Origin: JAHEJE01 sp965216335
GTDB taxonomy: Bacteria; Pseudomonadota; Alphaproteobacteria; Rhizobiales; Aestuariivirgaceae
DNA length: 64,000 nucleotides
NCBI GenBank assembly: GCA_965216335.1
Contig: OZ244154.1
Span: forward strand, 558,001-622,000
Direction of reading: 5' to 3'
Positions 25,836-33,748 of the stretch are shown piece by piece. A program made the position numbers and the translations under genes. Each line of letters begins with the position of its first letter. The first letter of the stretch is position 1. Below the pieces are notes generated by a model. The model searched no databases. It had not been told where the DNA came from and worked only from the letters and a program-made list of their open reading frames with translations.

Positions 25836-26705
25836 CTAGGCTTCTTCCGCTATCGTCTTCAGATATTTCCCATACTCGGACTTGGCCAGTTCTTCGGCCA
25901 ATGCCCCAAGTTTGGCGCGTGAGATGAAGCCCATACGATAGGCGACTTCTTCCGGACTGGAAATGCGGAAGCCCTGACGCTGCTCGAGGGTGCGCACGAA
26001 GTTACTTGCGTCGGTCAGGGAATCCGGGGTTCCGGTGTCCAGCCAAGCAAAACCCCGCCCCATGCGCTCAACACTGAGCTGACCGCGCTCCATGTAGACC
26101 TTGTTGACATCGGTGATTTCCAGCTCGCCACGCGCCGATGGTTTAAGGTTTGCAGCGATATCGACAACCTGTTCGTCATAGAAGTAAAGCCCGGTCGCCG
26201 CCCAGTTCGACTTCGGCTGCCGTGGCTTTTCTTCCAACGACGTCGCCCGGCCTTCATCGTCGAATTCAACCACGCCGTAGCGCTCTGGATCACGCACCTG
26301 ATAGGCAAAGACCGTCGCGCCCTGTGATCGCCCGGCTGCCCGCTCAAGCAACGGCGCAAGGTCATGCCCGTGAAAGATATTGTCTCCCAGAATTAACGCT
26401 GATGCTTGTCCGTCGACAAAATCAGCCCCAATTGTGTAAGCCTGCGCCAACCCGCCAGGCATGGGTTGCGCAGCATAACTGATCGACATGCCCCACTTGT
26501 TGCCATCACCCAACAAGTTCTGGAAATGCGGAAGATCATGCGGGGTCGAAATGAGCAGCACCTCGCGGATGCCCGCCAGCATAAGCGTCGACAGCGGATA
26601 GTAGATCATCGGCTTGTCGTAGACAGGCAGCAGTTGTTTGGAGATCGCTACCGTCATGGGATGAAGTCGCGTACCGCTGCCGCCGGCGAGAATGATACCT
26701 TTCAT
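25836..26705 (-). CDS. rmlA: Glucose-1-phosphate thymidylyltransferase
   Basis: A 289-residue nucleotidyltransferase that makes dTDP-glucose from glucose-1-phosphate and dTTP, the first step of dTDP-L-rhamnose synthesis. The signature GGSGTRLHPMT is at residues 8-18; other family blocks are KPMIYYPLSTLMLAGI, LILGDNIFHGHDL, FAYQVRDPERYGVVEFD and WAATGLYFYDEQVVDIA. Length fits RmlA exactly. AGAGG lies upstream of the ATG. It is the last gene of the minus-strand order rmlC, rmlB, rmlD, rmlA. Confidence 0.95.
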   Translation of the reverse strand: MKGIILAGGSGTRLHPMTVAISKQLLPVYDKPMIYYPLSTLMLAGIREVLLISTPHDLPHFQNLLGDGNKWGMSISYAAQPMPGGLAQAYTIGADFVDGQASALILGDNIFHGHDLAPLLERAAGRSQGATVFAYQVRDPERYGVVEFDDEGRATSLEEKPRQPKSNWAATGLYFYDEQVVDIAANLKPSARGELEITDVNKVYMERGQLSVERMGRGFAWLDTGTPDSLTDASNFVRTLEQRQGFRISSPEEVAYRMGFISRAKLGALAEELAKSEYGKYLKTIAEEA

Positions 26706-26763
26706 GACGAAAAAACCTCTTTGGGTCGGTTGTTATCGTAAAGTCCGGATGTGTTGCAAAGCG

Positions 26764-27648
26764 TCAGGCCAACAGCCGGGTCAGACACGCCCGTGTACCA
26801 ATCTGCCAACTGGGTAGCCTGACATCGAAGACCGATGCCAGCTTGCTGCAATCCAGCCTGGAATTGGCCGGTCGTGCCGCCGGGGTAGGGTACTCGGCGG
26901 TTGTTATGCCCTGAACCGAAGCCGACGGCCCGCCCAGATCGGCTGACTGTGTGAAGATTTCGCGGGCAAATCCACACCAACTTGTCTCACCGGTTCCGGA
27001 CAGATTGTAGATGCCCCACGGTGCGTGCTCGCGTTGCCATTCGTTGATTTGACCGGCCACATCAAGAAGAGCGTCTGCAATATGCGGCGCATAGGTCGGG
27101 TTACCAATCTGGTCATCGACCACGTTCAACTGTTGGCGAGTCTCTGCGAGCCGCAGCATTGTCATGAGAAAGTTGTGGCCAAAAGGGCTGTAGACCCAAG
27201 CGGTCCGCAGAATGATACTTTTGGGCTGCGCGTCCAGAACCGCCTGCTCACCGGCCAGTTTGGATTTCCCGTAGATACCCAACGGATTCGTTGCCATGTC
27301 CTCGGTGTAGGCTGAAGCCCCGGCGCCGTCGTAGACGTAGTCAGTGGACAGATGAATCAACGGCACATCCGCGGCATTGCAGGCTTCGGCAAGCATGCCC
27401 GGCCCTTCGGCATTCACCGCATAGGCCTGGTCTGGCTCGGTTTCTGCCTTGTCGACTGCGGTGTACGCAGCAGCATTGATGACGCAGGCAGGTTCGTTGG
27501 CGGCAATTGCAGATCGAATGCTGGCGGCATCCGTCAAATCAAACTGTGGGCGCCCTTGCGCGACGCACGTTACCGCCTTTGCTTCTGCCGCTTCGATCAG
27601 TGATTGAGCGACCTGGCCGGCATGCCCGACAACCAGAACCTTCATCAT
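26764..27648 (-). CDS. rmlD: dTDP-4-dehydrorhamnose reductase
   Basis: A 294-residue SDR that performs the last step, reduction of dTDP-4-dehydro-L-rhamnose to dTDP-L-rhamnose. Blocks: VVGHAGQVAQSLIEA (nucleotide binding), INAAAYTAVDKAETEPDQAY, HLSTDYVYDGAGASAYTE, PLGIYGKSKLAGEQAVL (Tyr and Lys of the active site), and LRTAWVYSPFGHNF. These are strongly RmlD-like. The start is an ATGATG pair with GAAGGG just upstream. It follows rmlB by 19 bp and precedes rmlA by 58 bp. Confidence 0.95.
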   Translation of the reverse strand: MMKVLVVGHAGQVAQSLIEAAEAKAVTCVAQGRPQFDLTDAASIRSAIAANEPACVINAAAYTAVDKAETEPDQAYAVNAEGPGMLAEACNAADVPLIHLSTDYVYDGAGASAYTEDMATNPLGIYGKSKLAGEQAVLDAQPKSIILRTAWVYSPFGHNFLMTMLRLAETRQQLNVVDDQIGNPTYAPHIADALLDVAGQINEWQREHAPWGIYNLSGTGETSWCGFAREIFTQSADLGGPSASVQGITTAEYPTPAARPANSRLDCSKLASVFDVRLPSWQIGTRACLTRLLA

Positions 27649-27667
27649 TTACCCTTCGGCGCCGAGG

Positions 27668-28729
27668 CTATCCGGCCTTGCGCTCAACCAGCCCGAGCCG
27701 TTGGCCCTGATATACATCCTGGATCAGGGGTTGCCACCAGGTTTGATTGTCCCGGTACCAGCGGATGGTTTTTTCCAACCCTGTCTCGAAGTTCTCCTGC
27801 GCCCGCCAGCCCAGCTCATTTTCCAGCTTGGTAGCGTCGATGGCATAGCGCTGATCATGCCCGGGCCGGTCGGTCACAAATTCGATCAATTCACGGCGCG
27901 GCTCTTCGGTTGGGGAGATGCCGTCGAGAAGGTCGCAAATCCCATGAACAACCTGCAGGTTTGTACGCTCATTCCGGCCGCCGACATTGTAACATTCGCC
28001 GACACGGCCGGTAGTCAGGATAAGATGCAGGGCGCGGGCATGATCATCGACATAGAGCCAGTCGCGCACATTCGATCCGTTGCCATAAACCGGCAGTGCT
28101 TTGCCGTGCATGGCATTGATGACCATTAGCGGAATGAGCTTTTCGGGAAACTGGTAGGGTCCGTAGTTGTTCGAGCAGTTGGAGATCAAGGCAGGCAAGC
28201 CGTAGGTTCGCTGCCAGGCTGTCACCAGGTGATCGCTGGCCGCCTTGCTGGATGAGTAAGGCGAGGACGGATCGTAGGGCGTGGTTTCTTCAAACAGGCC
28301 GGTATCGCCAAGCGAGCCGTAGACCTCGTCTGTCGAGACATGCAAAAATCTGAAGGCCTCCTTGCCGCCGTCATCCAACTCGCGCCAGTAGGCCAGGGCG
28401 GCCTCCAGCATTGTGTAGGTTCCCATGATGTTGGTGTTGATGAATTCGCCCGCACCGGTGATTGAGCGGTCGACGTGGCTTTCGGCCGCCAAATGCATCA
28501 CACCATCCGGCTTATGGACCGCAAACACCTCCTGCATTGCCGCAAGATCGCAGATATCGGCCTTGATGAAACTGTACCGATTACTGTCGCTGATCGGATC
28601 CAGCGAGTGCAGGTTTGCGGCATAGGTCAGCTTGTCGACATTGACGACTTCGCAATCCGTCTCATTGATGAGATGCCGGCAAACGCACGAGCCAATGAAC
28701 CCGGCACCGCCGGTGACAACAATCTTCAT
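27668..28729 (-). CDS. rmlB: dTDP-glucose 4,6-dehydratase
   Basis: A 353-residue extended SDR that converts dTDP-glucose to dTDP-4-dehydro-6-deoxyglucose. Blocks: VTGGAGFIGSCVCRHLI (NAD binding), HLAAESHVDRSITGAGEFI, the catalytic STDEVYGSLG, YSSSKAASDHLV (Tyr and Lys), and NCSNNYGPYQFPEKLIPL. All are hallmark RmlB sequences. AGGGGA precedes the ATG. The neighbouring rmlC and rmlD genes make this a complete rhamnose cassette. Confidence 0.96.
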   Translation of the reverse strand: MKIVVTGGAGFIGSCVCRHLINETDCEVVNVDKLTYAANLHSLDPISDSNRYSFIKADICDLAAMQEVFAVHKPDGVMHLAAESHVDRSITGAGEFINTNIMGTYTMLEAALAYWRELDDGGKEAFRFLHVSTDEVYGSLGDTGLFEETTPYDPSSPYSSSKAASDHLVTAWQRTYGLPALISNCSNNYGPYQFPEKLIPLMVINAMHGKALPVYGNGSNVRDWLYVDDHARALHLILTTGRVGECYNVGGRNERTNLQVVHGICDLLDGISPTEEPRRELIEFVTDRPGHDQRYAIDATKLENELGWRAQENFETGLEKTIRWYRDNQTWWQPLIQDVYQGQRLGLVERKAG

Positions 28730-28761
28730 AATGGTTTCAGTCCCCTGTAAAGATCACCCGC

Positions 28762-29343
28762 TCACTTGATGCCGGTCGCCGCGTCATATGTGAAATAGGC
28801 GGGCAATTCGGCAAGACGAGGGTGTTTCTTGTCCTTTTCGGACAAGGTTGCGGTTTCCCCGTCAGGAACAGGCCAATCGATGTTGAGTGACGGGTCGTCC
28901 CATGCCAGGCCTGCATCATTGTCCGGGGCGTAGAAGTTGGTCACCTTGTAGAGGAATTCGGTATCGGGTTCCAGTGTGCAAAAGGCGTGCGCAAAACCTT
29001 TTGGCACCCAAAGCTGCTTCCAGTTCTCGGCGCTCAGAATTGCAGATACATGCTGACCGAAAGTCGGCGACCCATGGCGGATATCAACAACCACGTCGAG
29101 CACCGAACCCCGTGTCACCCGAACCAGTTTGTCCTGAGCAAACGGCGGCGTCTGAAAATGCAGCCCCCGAATGACATATGGATCGCGGGAAAACGAATGA
29201 TTGTCCTGAACAAACGGGCCGGTAATCCCGAGGTCACCATAAGATTGAGAATTGTAGACCTCGGAAAAGAACCCCCGATCATCGCCGAACCGTTTTGGTT
29301 CGAGCAATAAGACCTCGTGGATGGCTAGACGGGTGTGTTTCAT
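28762..29343 (-). CDS. rmlC: dTDP-4-dehydrorhamnose 3,5-epimerase
   Basis: A 193-residue cupin epimerase, third step of the dTDP-L-rhamnose pathway. Blocks: FGDDRGFFSEVYNSQSY, FVQDNHSFSRDPYVIRGLHFQ (with the catalytic His region), KLVRVTRGSVLDVVVDIRHGSPTFG, and WVPKGFAHAFCTLEPDTEFLYKVTNFY. I chose the ATG at 29343 because the protein then begins with the usual RmlC N-terminus and a purine-rich AGGGAC lies upstream; the frame is open further but without homology. It is the first gene of the rml run and is divergent from an epimerase 211 bp away. Confidence 0.94.
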   Translation of the reverse strand: MKHTRLAIHEVLLLEPKRFGDDRGFFSEVYNSQSYGDLGITGPFVQDNHSFSRDPYVIRGLHFQTPPFAQDKLVRVTRGSVLDVVVDIRHGSPTFGQHVSAILSAENWKQLWVPKGFAHAFCTLEPDTEFLYKVTNFYAPDNDAGLAWDDPSLNIDWPVPDGETATLSEKDKKHPRLAELPAYFTYDAATGIK

Positions 29344-29554
29344 TTGAAAGCTTTTGTCCCTACTGTTTTGGTGCATGCATAGCCCGCGCCATTGGTTTAG
29401 GCAACGCGTTATGGGCATCAACAATGCGCCATGAGACGGCAAACCGTCTGCTGCTCGCGATTCGTCAAAGTGCCCCGGCCACAAACCTCGACGCCGTTCG
29501 ACAGATCGCGTATGCAGTTCTCAACACATCAAGAAAGGCGGCAAAAACCTACCG

Positions 29555-30517
29555 ATGAAGTCTGTATATATAACAGGGGCGTCGGGAGCGTTGGGTTCTG
29601 CATTCGCCGCGCATTTTGCGAAATTGAACGGTTACCGCACGGTCGCTGTATCGCGCAAACACTGCCCGGTCCCTATAGGTAGTTCGCTAGTGGAACAGGT
29701 CGTACCTACGCCTTTTGACGCTAACTGGTTAAGCGAAAATGATGAGAACGCAACATTGTTGCATTGCGCAGGTCTGTCCGATCCCCGTGTTCGGTTTTCC
29801 AATTTTGGCGAAGTTTTGCGCGAGCACGTTTTGCCGCACATCGACATGGTCGAGACGTTGCTGTCAAAAGGGTGGATTGGTCGGCTTGTTTTCATTTCTT
29901 CCGGGGGAACGGTTTATGGAGACGCTACCCAACTGCCAATCCCCGAAACTCACCCGACCAGTCCAAAGAGTTTCTACGGTTTGCACAAACTTTGTCTGGA
30001 ACGGGCATTTGAACAGCTGTCTGCAGAGCGTGGCTTCGAACTAGTCATACTACGCGTTTCAAACCCGTATGGCAGCATGGTTACAAAGCCAACCCAGGGT
30101 GTAGTGCCAATTCTAATTAATTCCATCCGTTACAACGAAACTTTCCATATCATCGGCGAGGGCACAGCGGAGCGTGATTACATCGAAATTGGAGATTTAT
30201 GCACGGCCGTGCAGCGGTCCGTGGATACGCCTTTGACTAAACCATTCGAAGTAATAAACATCGGCACAGGTGTTGGTGTAACCCTGAACAAATTGATCGA
30301 GATTGTGAGCACCTGTATGGGCAAAGCGCCCATTGTTGAACACGTGCCAGCCATGGACGACGTTCAATCAAACGTGCTTTGCTGTCGGCGAGCACACAAC
30401 ATCCTTGACTGGCAAGCGAAAACACCGCTCGAGGCCGGTGTGATGATGTATCTGGACCATCTTTTGTCCGAAGAGGGTATACAGGCCAATAAAAAGCATA
30501 ACTCCAGTAGTCCTTGA
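29555..30517 (+). CDS. NAD-dependent epimerase/dehydratase (extended SDR)
   Basis: A 320-residue extended SDR with SVYITGASGALGSAFAAHF (nucleotide binding), LLHCAGLSDPRVRF, FISSGGTVYGDATQLPIPE and the YGLHKLCLERAF catalytic Tyr/Lys. The FISSGGTVYG motif is common in UDP-glucose 4-epimerase-like enzymes of polysaccharide loci. It is one of the few plus-strand genes in this section. The codon and base use is visibly more AT-rich than in the rml genes, in line with the following 10 kb. The ribosome-binding site is weak. Confidence 0.83.
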   Translation: MKSVYITGASGALGSAFAAHFAKLNGYRTVAVSRKHCPVPIGSSLVEQVVPTPFDANWLSENDENATLLHCAGLSDPRVRFSNFGEVLREHVLPHIDMVETLLSKGWIGRLVFISSGGTVYGDATQLPIPETHPTSPKSFYGLHKLCLERAFEQLSAERGFELVILRVSNPYGSMVTKPTQGVVPILINSIRYNETFHIIGEGTAERDYIEIGDLCTAVQRSVDTPLTKPFEVINIGTGVGVTLNKLIEIVSTCMGKAPIVEHVPAMDDVQSNVLCCRRAHNILDWQAKTPLEAGVMMYLDHLLSEEGIQANKKHNSSSP

Positions 30518-30633
30518 CTTTTGCATATAGCATAAGCCAACGATTGTGCGTATGATGCGGTCTCCTTGACGCGATCAATTGAGTATTAAAGCCAAGGATT
30601 CTCTTTTTGACGTAGGGGTCCGAAAGACTCACG

Positions 30634-31491
30634 TCAGAATGGCTTCTGAACAAGCACGACGTCTTGGAATTCGGGGCAGCGCCGACGAATCTCTACAATA
30701 TTGATGAGACGTCCCCAGTTCCGCTCAATATAATCTTGTTTGTAGAATACGTTACTAGAGTAAGAGGCATCGCCATGCCAACGGAGAACCATTCTGTGGC
30801 CGGAAAAATTTCTGCTTTCGTCAAGTAATTGTGCACTGTCTGGATGCTCCATCGTAGGCCGCCATAACGGCCAATTCTCATTCATGTCTCGCAGGGTGCC
30901 TTCTGTATGCACCGTTATCCAAGCCAATCCACCCGGACGCAGCACTCGCATCAGTTCCATAAGCCAAGTCGTTTCCATGGCTTCGATGTGGGTGAAGACT
31001 GAAAAAGCCGAAACCATGTCCAGACTCGAATCCGGCAATGGAATTGAAGGAATGGAGTGATTCTGAAAGACACAGCAGTTGTCGGGAAGGTAGGTGTTAC
31101 ACCACTCAACGTGGTGACGATTTATGTCGCAACCAAATGTGCTGATTACCGGGTGTTGCACGGCAAAGTGCCTGATTACCCTGCCTGAAGCGCAACCAAA
31201 ATCCAGATATCCCTCCACGGGGCAGTCGTATTTCGCTGCTGCTTCCAACAGCATTCCACAATCGCGCAAACCACTCGCCCAATAGCTGAAATGGTCTTCA
31301 CCATAATAGCCTTCACGATGATCGATGAGCGGTAGGGGATGCTTGTCCTTGGCCAATGCACATCTGAAATCGAGATTGGCCCATATCTCCTTCCTGCTGT
31401 CGTTCTCGTACTGATCTGCCGCCGGTGCAAGAACCTCGAAGGATGCTTCGGTTGCAGAATTTAGAGTGATGTAGTTTTCCCAAATCTGCAA
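30634..31491 (-). CDS. SAM-dependent class I methyltransferase
   Basis: A 285-residue methyltransferase. The SAM-binding motif I is VEGYLDFGCASGRVIRHFAV, followed by the acidic STFGCDINRHHVEWC, LPDSSLDMVSAFSVFTHIEA (post-motif) and RVLRPGGLAWITVHTEG (motif III). This is the usual class I Rossmann layout of Methyltransf_11-type enzymes. It probably modifies a sugar or lipid in the glycan locus, but the acceptor is unknown. The start codon is TTG (31491-31489) with GGGAG about 10 nt upstream. The gene upstream ends 34 bp away on the same strand. Confidence 0.78.
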   Translation of the reverse strand: MQIWENYITLNSATEASFEVLAPAADQYENDSRKEIWANLDFRCALAKDKHPLPLIDHREGYYGEDHFSYWASGLRDCGMLLEAAAKYDCPVEGYLDFGCASGRVIRHFAVQHPVISTFGCDINRHHVEWCNTYLPDNCCVFQNHSIPSIPLPDSSLDMVSAFSVFTHIEAMETTWLMELMRVLRPGGLAWITVHTEGTLRDMNENWPLWRPTMEHPDSAQLLDESRNFSGHRMVLRWHGDASYSSNVFYKQDYIERNWGRLINIVEIRRRCPEFQDVVLVQKPF

Positions 31492-31525
31492 AACTCAACT
31501 CCCGGAATTGGTGAAACGATCATCT

Positions 31526-32191
31526 TTAAACAACATTCGGCAGGGCAATGAATTCCGAAAAACACTCATAGTCCTTGCCATAAAAATTGGTAAGCTTTTT
31601 CAACTCTCGTTTGGTAAGAACGTCTGGGTTCAGTTTTTCGCCACCAGTTTGAATTCTGGGAAACGTTATAGGTTGTCCAAGATACTCTGACAAAATCAAT
31701 TCAAGTGAACTCAGGCTCCCGAGATCAAATAGGTGGTCAAAAAAACTTGATTCAAGCCCCAAATAACGAACCATAGGCGCAGAATGGTAAAATATCGAAT
31801 GCGACGCTGTTCGGTATTCGCCGAAATTGGCAATAAATTCATGTATGTCTGGATTCGGTTTCAAACCACGAGCCAGGTTTTCATCACCTAAATGCTCGGC
31901 AGATAGTTCACGATAATAGTCGACTCGATTGCTGTAGCATGACAAGAATCGTGTGATTGGATCTCTCACCAAAGCCACCTTGAGATAATCGCCAAGATCA
32001 ATCCTCTTGAAGTATTCGAAAGGGCGCGCCGGATATGCGACGGAATGGATGTGGCAATGCACACCGTTCGCATTGAAAGGTCGAAACGGGAATCCGTTTT
32101 CAACCTCAAACAGTGCCGTCTTTATGGAAGAGCATGCGATTTTCGGCACTGTGAAAAACGCAAGCTTTCGTTCCGGTATGATGACGGTCAA
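31526..32191 (-). CDS. Sulfotransferase family protein
   Basis: A 221-residue sulfotransferase. The N-terminal AFFTVPKIACSSIKTALFE holds the PAPS 5'-phosphosulfate loop (VPKIACSS), and LVRDPITRFLSCYSNRVDYY is the 3'-phosphate motif with the usual RDP and Ser. This resembles the bacterial Sulfotransfer_2 group of carbohydrate sulfotransferases. I place the start at TTG 32191-32189, which overlaps the stop of the FkbM gene as TTGA and yields the usual short N-terminus. A longer frame reaches ATG 32323, but that would overlap the FkbM gene by 136 bp. Translational coupling is likely. Confidence 0.75.
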   Translation of the reverse strand: MTVIIPERKLAFFTVPKIACSSIKTALFEVENGFPFRPFNANGVHCHIHSVAYPARPFEYFKRIDLGDYLKVALVRDPITRFLSCYSNRVDYYRELSAEHLGDENLARGLKPNPDIHEFIANFGEYRTASHSIFYHSAPMVRYLGLESSFFDHLFDLGSLSSLELILSEYLGQPITFPRIQTGGEKLNPDVLTKRELKKLTNFYGKDYECFSEFIALPNVV

Positions 32192-32973
32192 CGTTTCACT
32201 GCCGTAGATTGTGATGAGTGCATGCAATGCACATCTATCCAGCCATGAGCAAGGTTGGGATCTCTGTCCTTCAAATCCAGGAAGTCGAGATAATTCTTCG
32301 AAATCTCCTCGAACGGTCGCCATCCATCTGCAGGCAATTCTCTGCCAAACAACCCACTCATATGGCAGTTGAATCGAGTTTCCACATACAAACCTTCCAA
32401 GGCTGGATTCGGCAGAGCGGTCCAGGGGTTGAGTGCTTGATTTACTATCTGCATTTGGTCATATCCCGCCGCAAATAGCTTGCCGATCATGCGCATGCCC
32501 GCCATCCCCGACACCTCGGCTGACACAAATGGGGGGCAATGAATGCATTCTAACTGGACTAACTGATCAACAAATATTTCGTCGACACCTTCAAGGTCGC
32601 ACTTAATATAGTAGGGGATGCCATGCCTCTGGATGAGCCTTTCCAAAGTGGTCGTCCTGACAGATATCTCTTCAACCCCAAGGCCTTCCCGATCTGCATT
32701 GGCCTCAACGGCGCTGCTCCAATCGTCTTTTAACTCATTGACAAAGAATGAAATTTCAGATTCGTTGCCGTGCCAAAGCGCCTTATCCTCTATATCGAGT
32801 CGACCTTTACGGATTCTCTCGATGAGCAATGATCGTGCGCGGTCTACTAATTTTGGGTTTGCCTCGAGCGCAACCACACGAAACCCCTTGTCCAAATAAT
32901 ATTTGGTATCGAGCGCCGTGTGCATGCCCAGATCGAAAATCAGGTCAGATTGGATGCTGTCGGACGACGGCAT
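32188..32973 (-). CDS. FkbM-family methyltransferase
   Basis: A 261-residue methyltransferase. LIFDLGMHTALDTKYYLDKGFRVVALEANP is the FkbM motif I region, with LDIEDKALWHGN, then YYIKCDLEGVDEIFVDQL (the acidic motif III typical of FkbM enzymes). FkbM-type enzymes O-methylate sugars or secondary metabolites. GGAG precedes the ATG. The downstream sulfotransferase overlaps its stop by a few bases. Likely acceptor: a sugar in the surface polysaccharide. Confidence 0.85.
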   Translation of the reverse strand: MPSSDSIQSDLIFDLGMHTALDTKYYLDKGFRVVALEANPKLVDRARSLLIERIRKGRLDIEDKALWHGNESEISFFVNELKDDWSSAVEANADREGLGVEEISVRTTTLERLIQRHGIPYYIKCDLEGVDEIFVDQLVQLECIHCPPFVSAEVSGMAGMRMIGKLFAAGYDQMQIVNQALNPWTALPNPALEGLYVETRFNCHMSGLFGRELPADGWRPFEEISKNYLDFLDLKDRDPNLAHGWIDVHCMHSSQSTAVKR

Positions 32974-33005
32974 TGTGTTCTCCAGGCCAATAGATGCTTA
33001 CCGTG

Positions 33006-33740
33006 CTAAGAGGTCAGACTCTCGTGCCCGTGAAGAGGCCAAATTGTTCCTAGTTTGGCATTGACGTTTTCAGACACCGAACCAACTCTGCGGCGTTTGA
33101 AATGAACCGTATTCGGCACCGGTTTATGGGCTAATCCCCGAGCGATTGTCAAACAATTCCAATGCCAGTCCTCGTGACCAAATCCAATTGACATGTCGTT
33201 TGCCCTGAATGGATAGGTCCGATAAACCTCGGTGCGCGTGAACGTTAGTGCGTCCCAATAGTTTGCCCATCTAAGAAACTGCGGGTCAAATAGCGGCCCA
33301 TCCGAATCAACATGCCACCAAAGATTGCGCTCGACCCCGAAAATCACGTTACATGCCGAATGTCCGATAACGTCCGGCCTCTGCGAAACGAATTTGTAGG
33401 CCTCTGTGATCCAGTTGAATGACCACAAGTCGTCGCCATCCAAAAAACAAATGTACTCACCGGCCGCCTGATCGACACCACGGTTTCGGGCTTGACCGGG
33501 ATCACCTTCATCTGTTTCGAGAAACGACGCTTCATCACCGAAGGCTCCCGTGAGAACGCGCCTGGTCGTATCGTCGGTCCGGTCAAGAACCACCAGTATT
33601 TCCAATGCTAGTCCGAGCTCGGTTTTCGCATGCCGCACTGCCTCAAGTGCACTGCGCGCTGTTGCGCCTGCAATGACACCCTCTCTGTGTGCCGTAATGA
33701 CGGCTGTCACATCGATCGGTCTCCTGGACTTTCTCGCCAT
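33006..33740 (-). CDS. Family 2 glycosyltransferase
   Basis: A 244-residue GT2 (GT-A fold) glycosyltransferase. The N-terminal VTAVITAHREGVIAGATARSA is the nucleotide-binding strand; NRGVDQAAGEYICFLDGDDLWS carries the DxD-like metal motif (FLDGDD); the later stretch YPFRANDMSIGFGHEDWHWNC is the acceptor-side region with the ED(W) motif. The ATG at 33740 has GAGG just upstream; a TTG at 33752 overlapping the preceding gene's stop is the alternative. It adds a sugar from a nucleotide donor in the cytoplasm; donor and acceptor are unknown. Confidence 0.85.
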   Translation of the reverse strand: MARKSRRPIDVTAVITAHREGVIAGATARSALEAVRHAKTELGLALEILVVLDRTDDTTRRVLTGAFGDEASFLETDEGDPGQARNRGVDQAAGEYICFLDGDDLWSFNWITEAYKFVSQRPDVIGHSACNVIFGVERNLWWHVDSDGPLFDPQFLRWANYWDALTFTRTEVYRTYPFRANDMSIGFGHEDWHWNCLTIARGLAHKPVPNTVHFKRRRVGSVSENVNAKLGTIWPLHGHESLTS

Positions 33741-33748
33741 TTCGAGCC

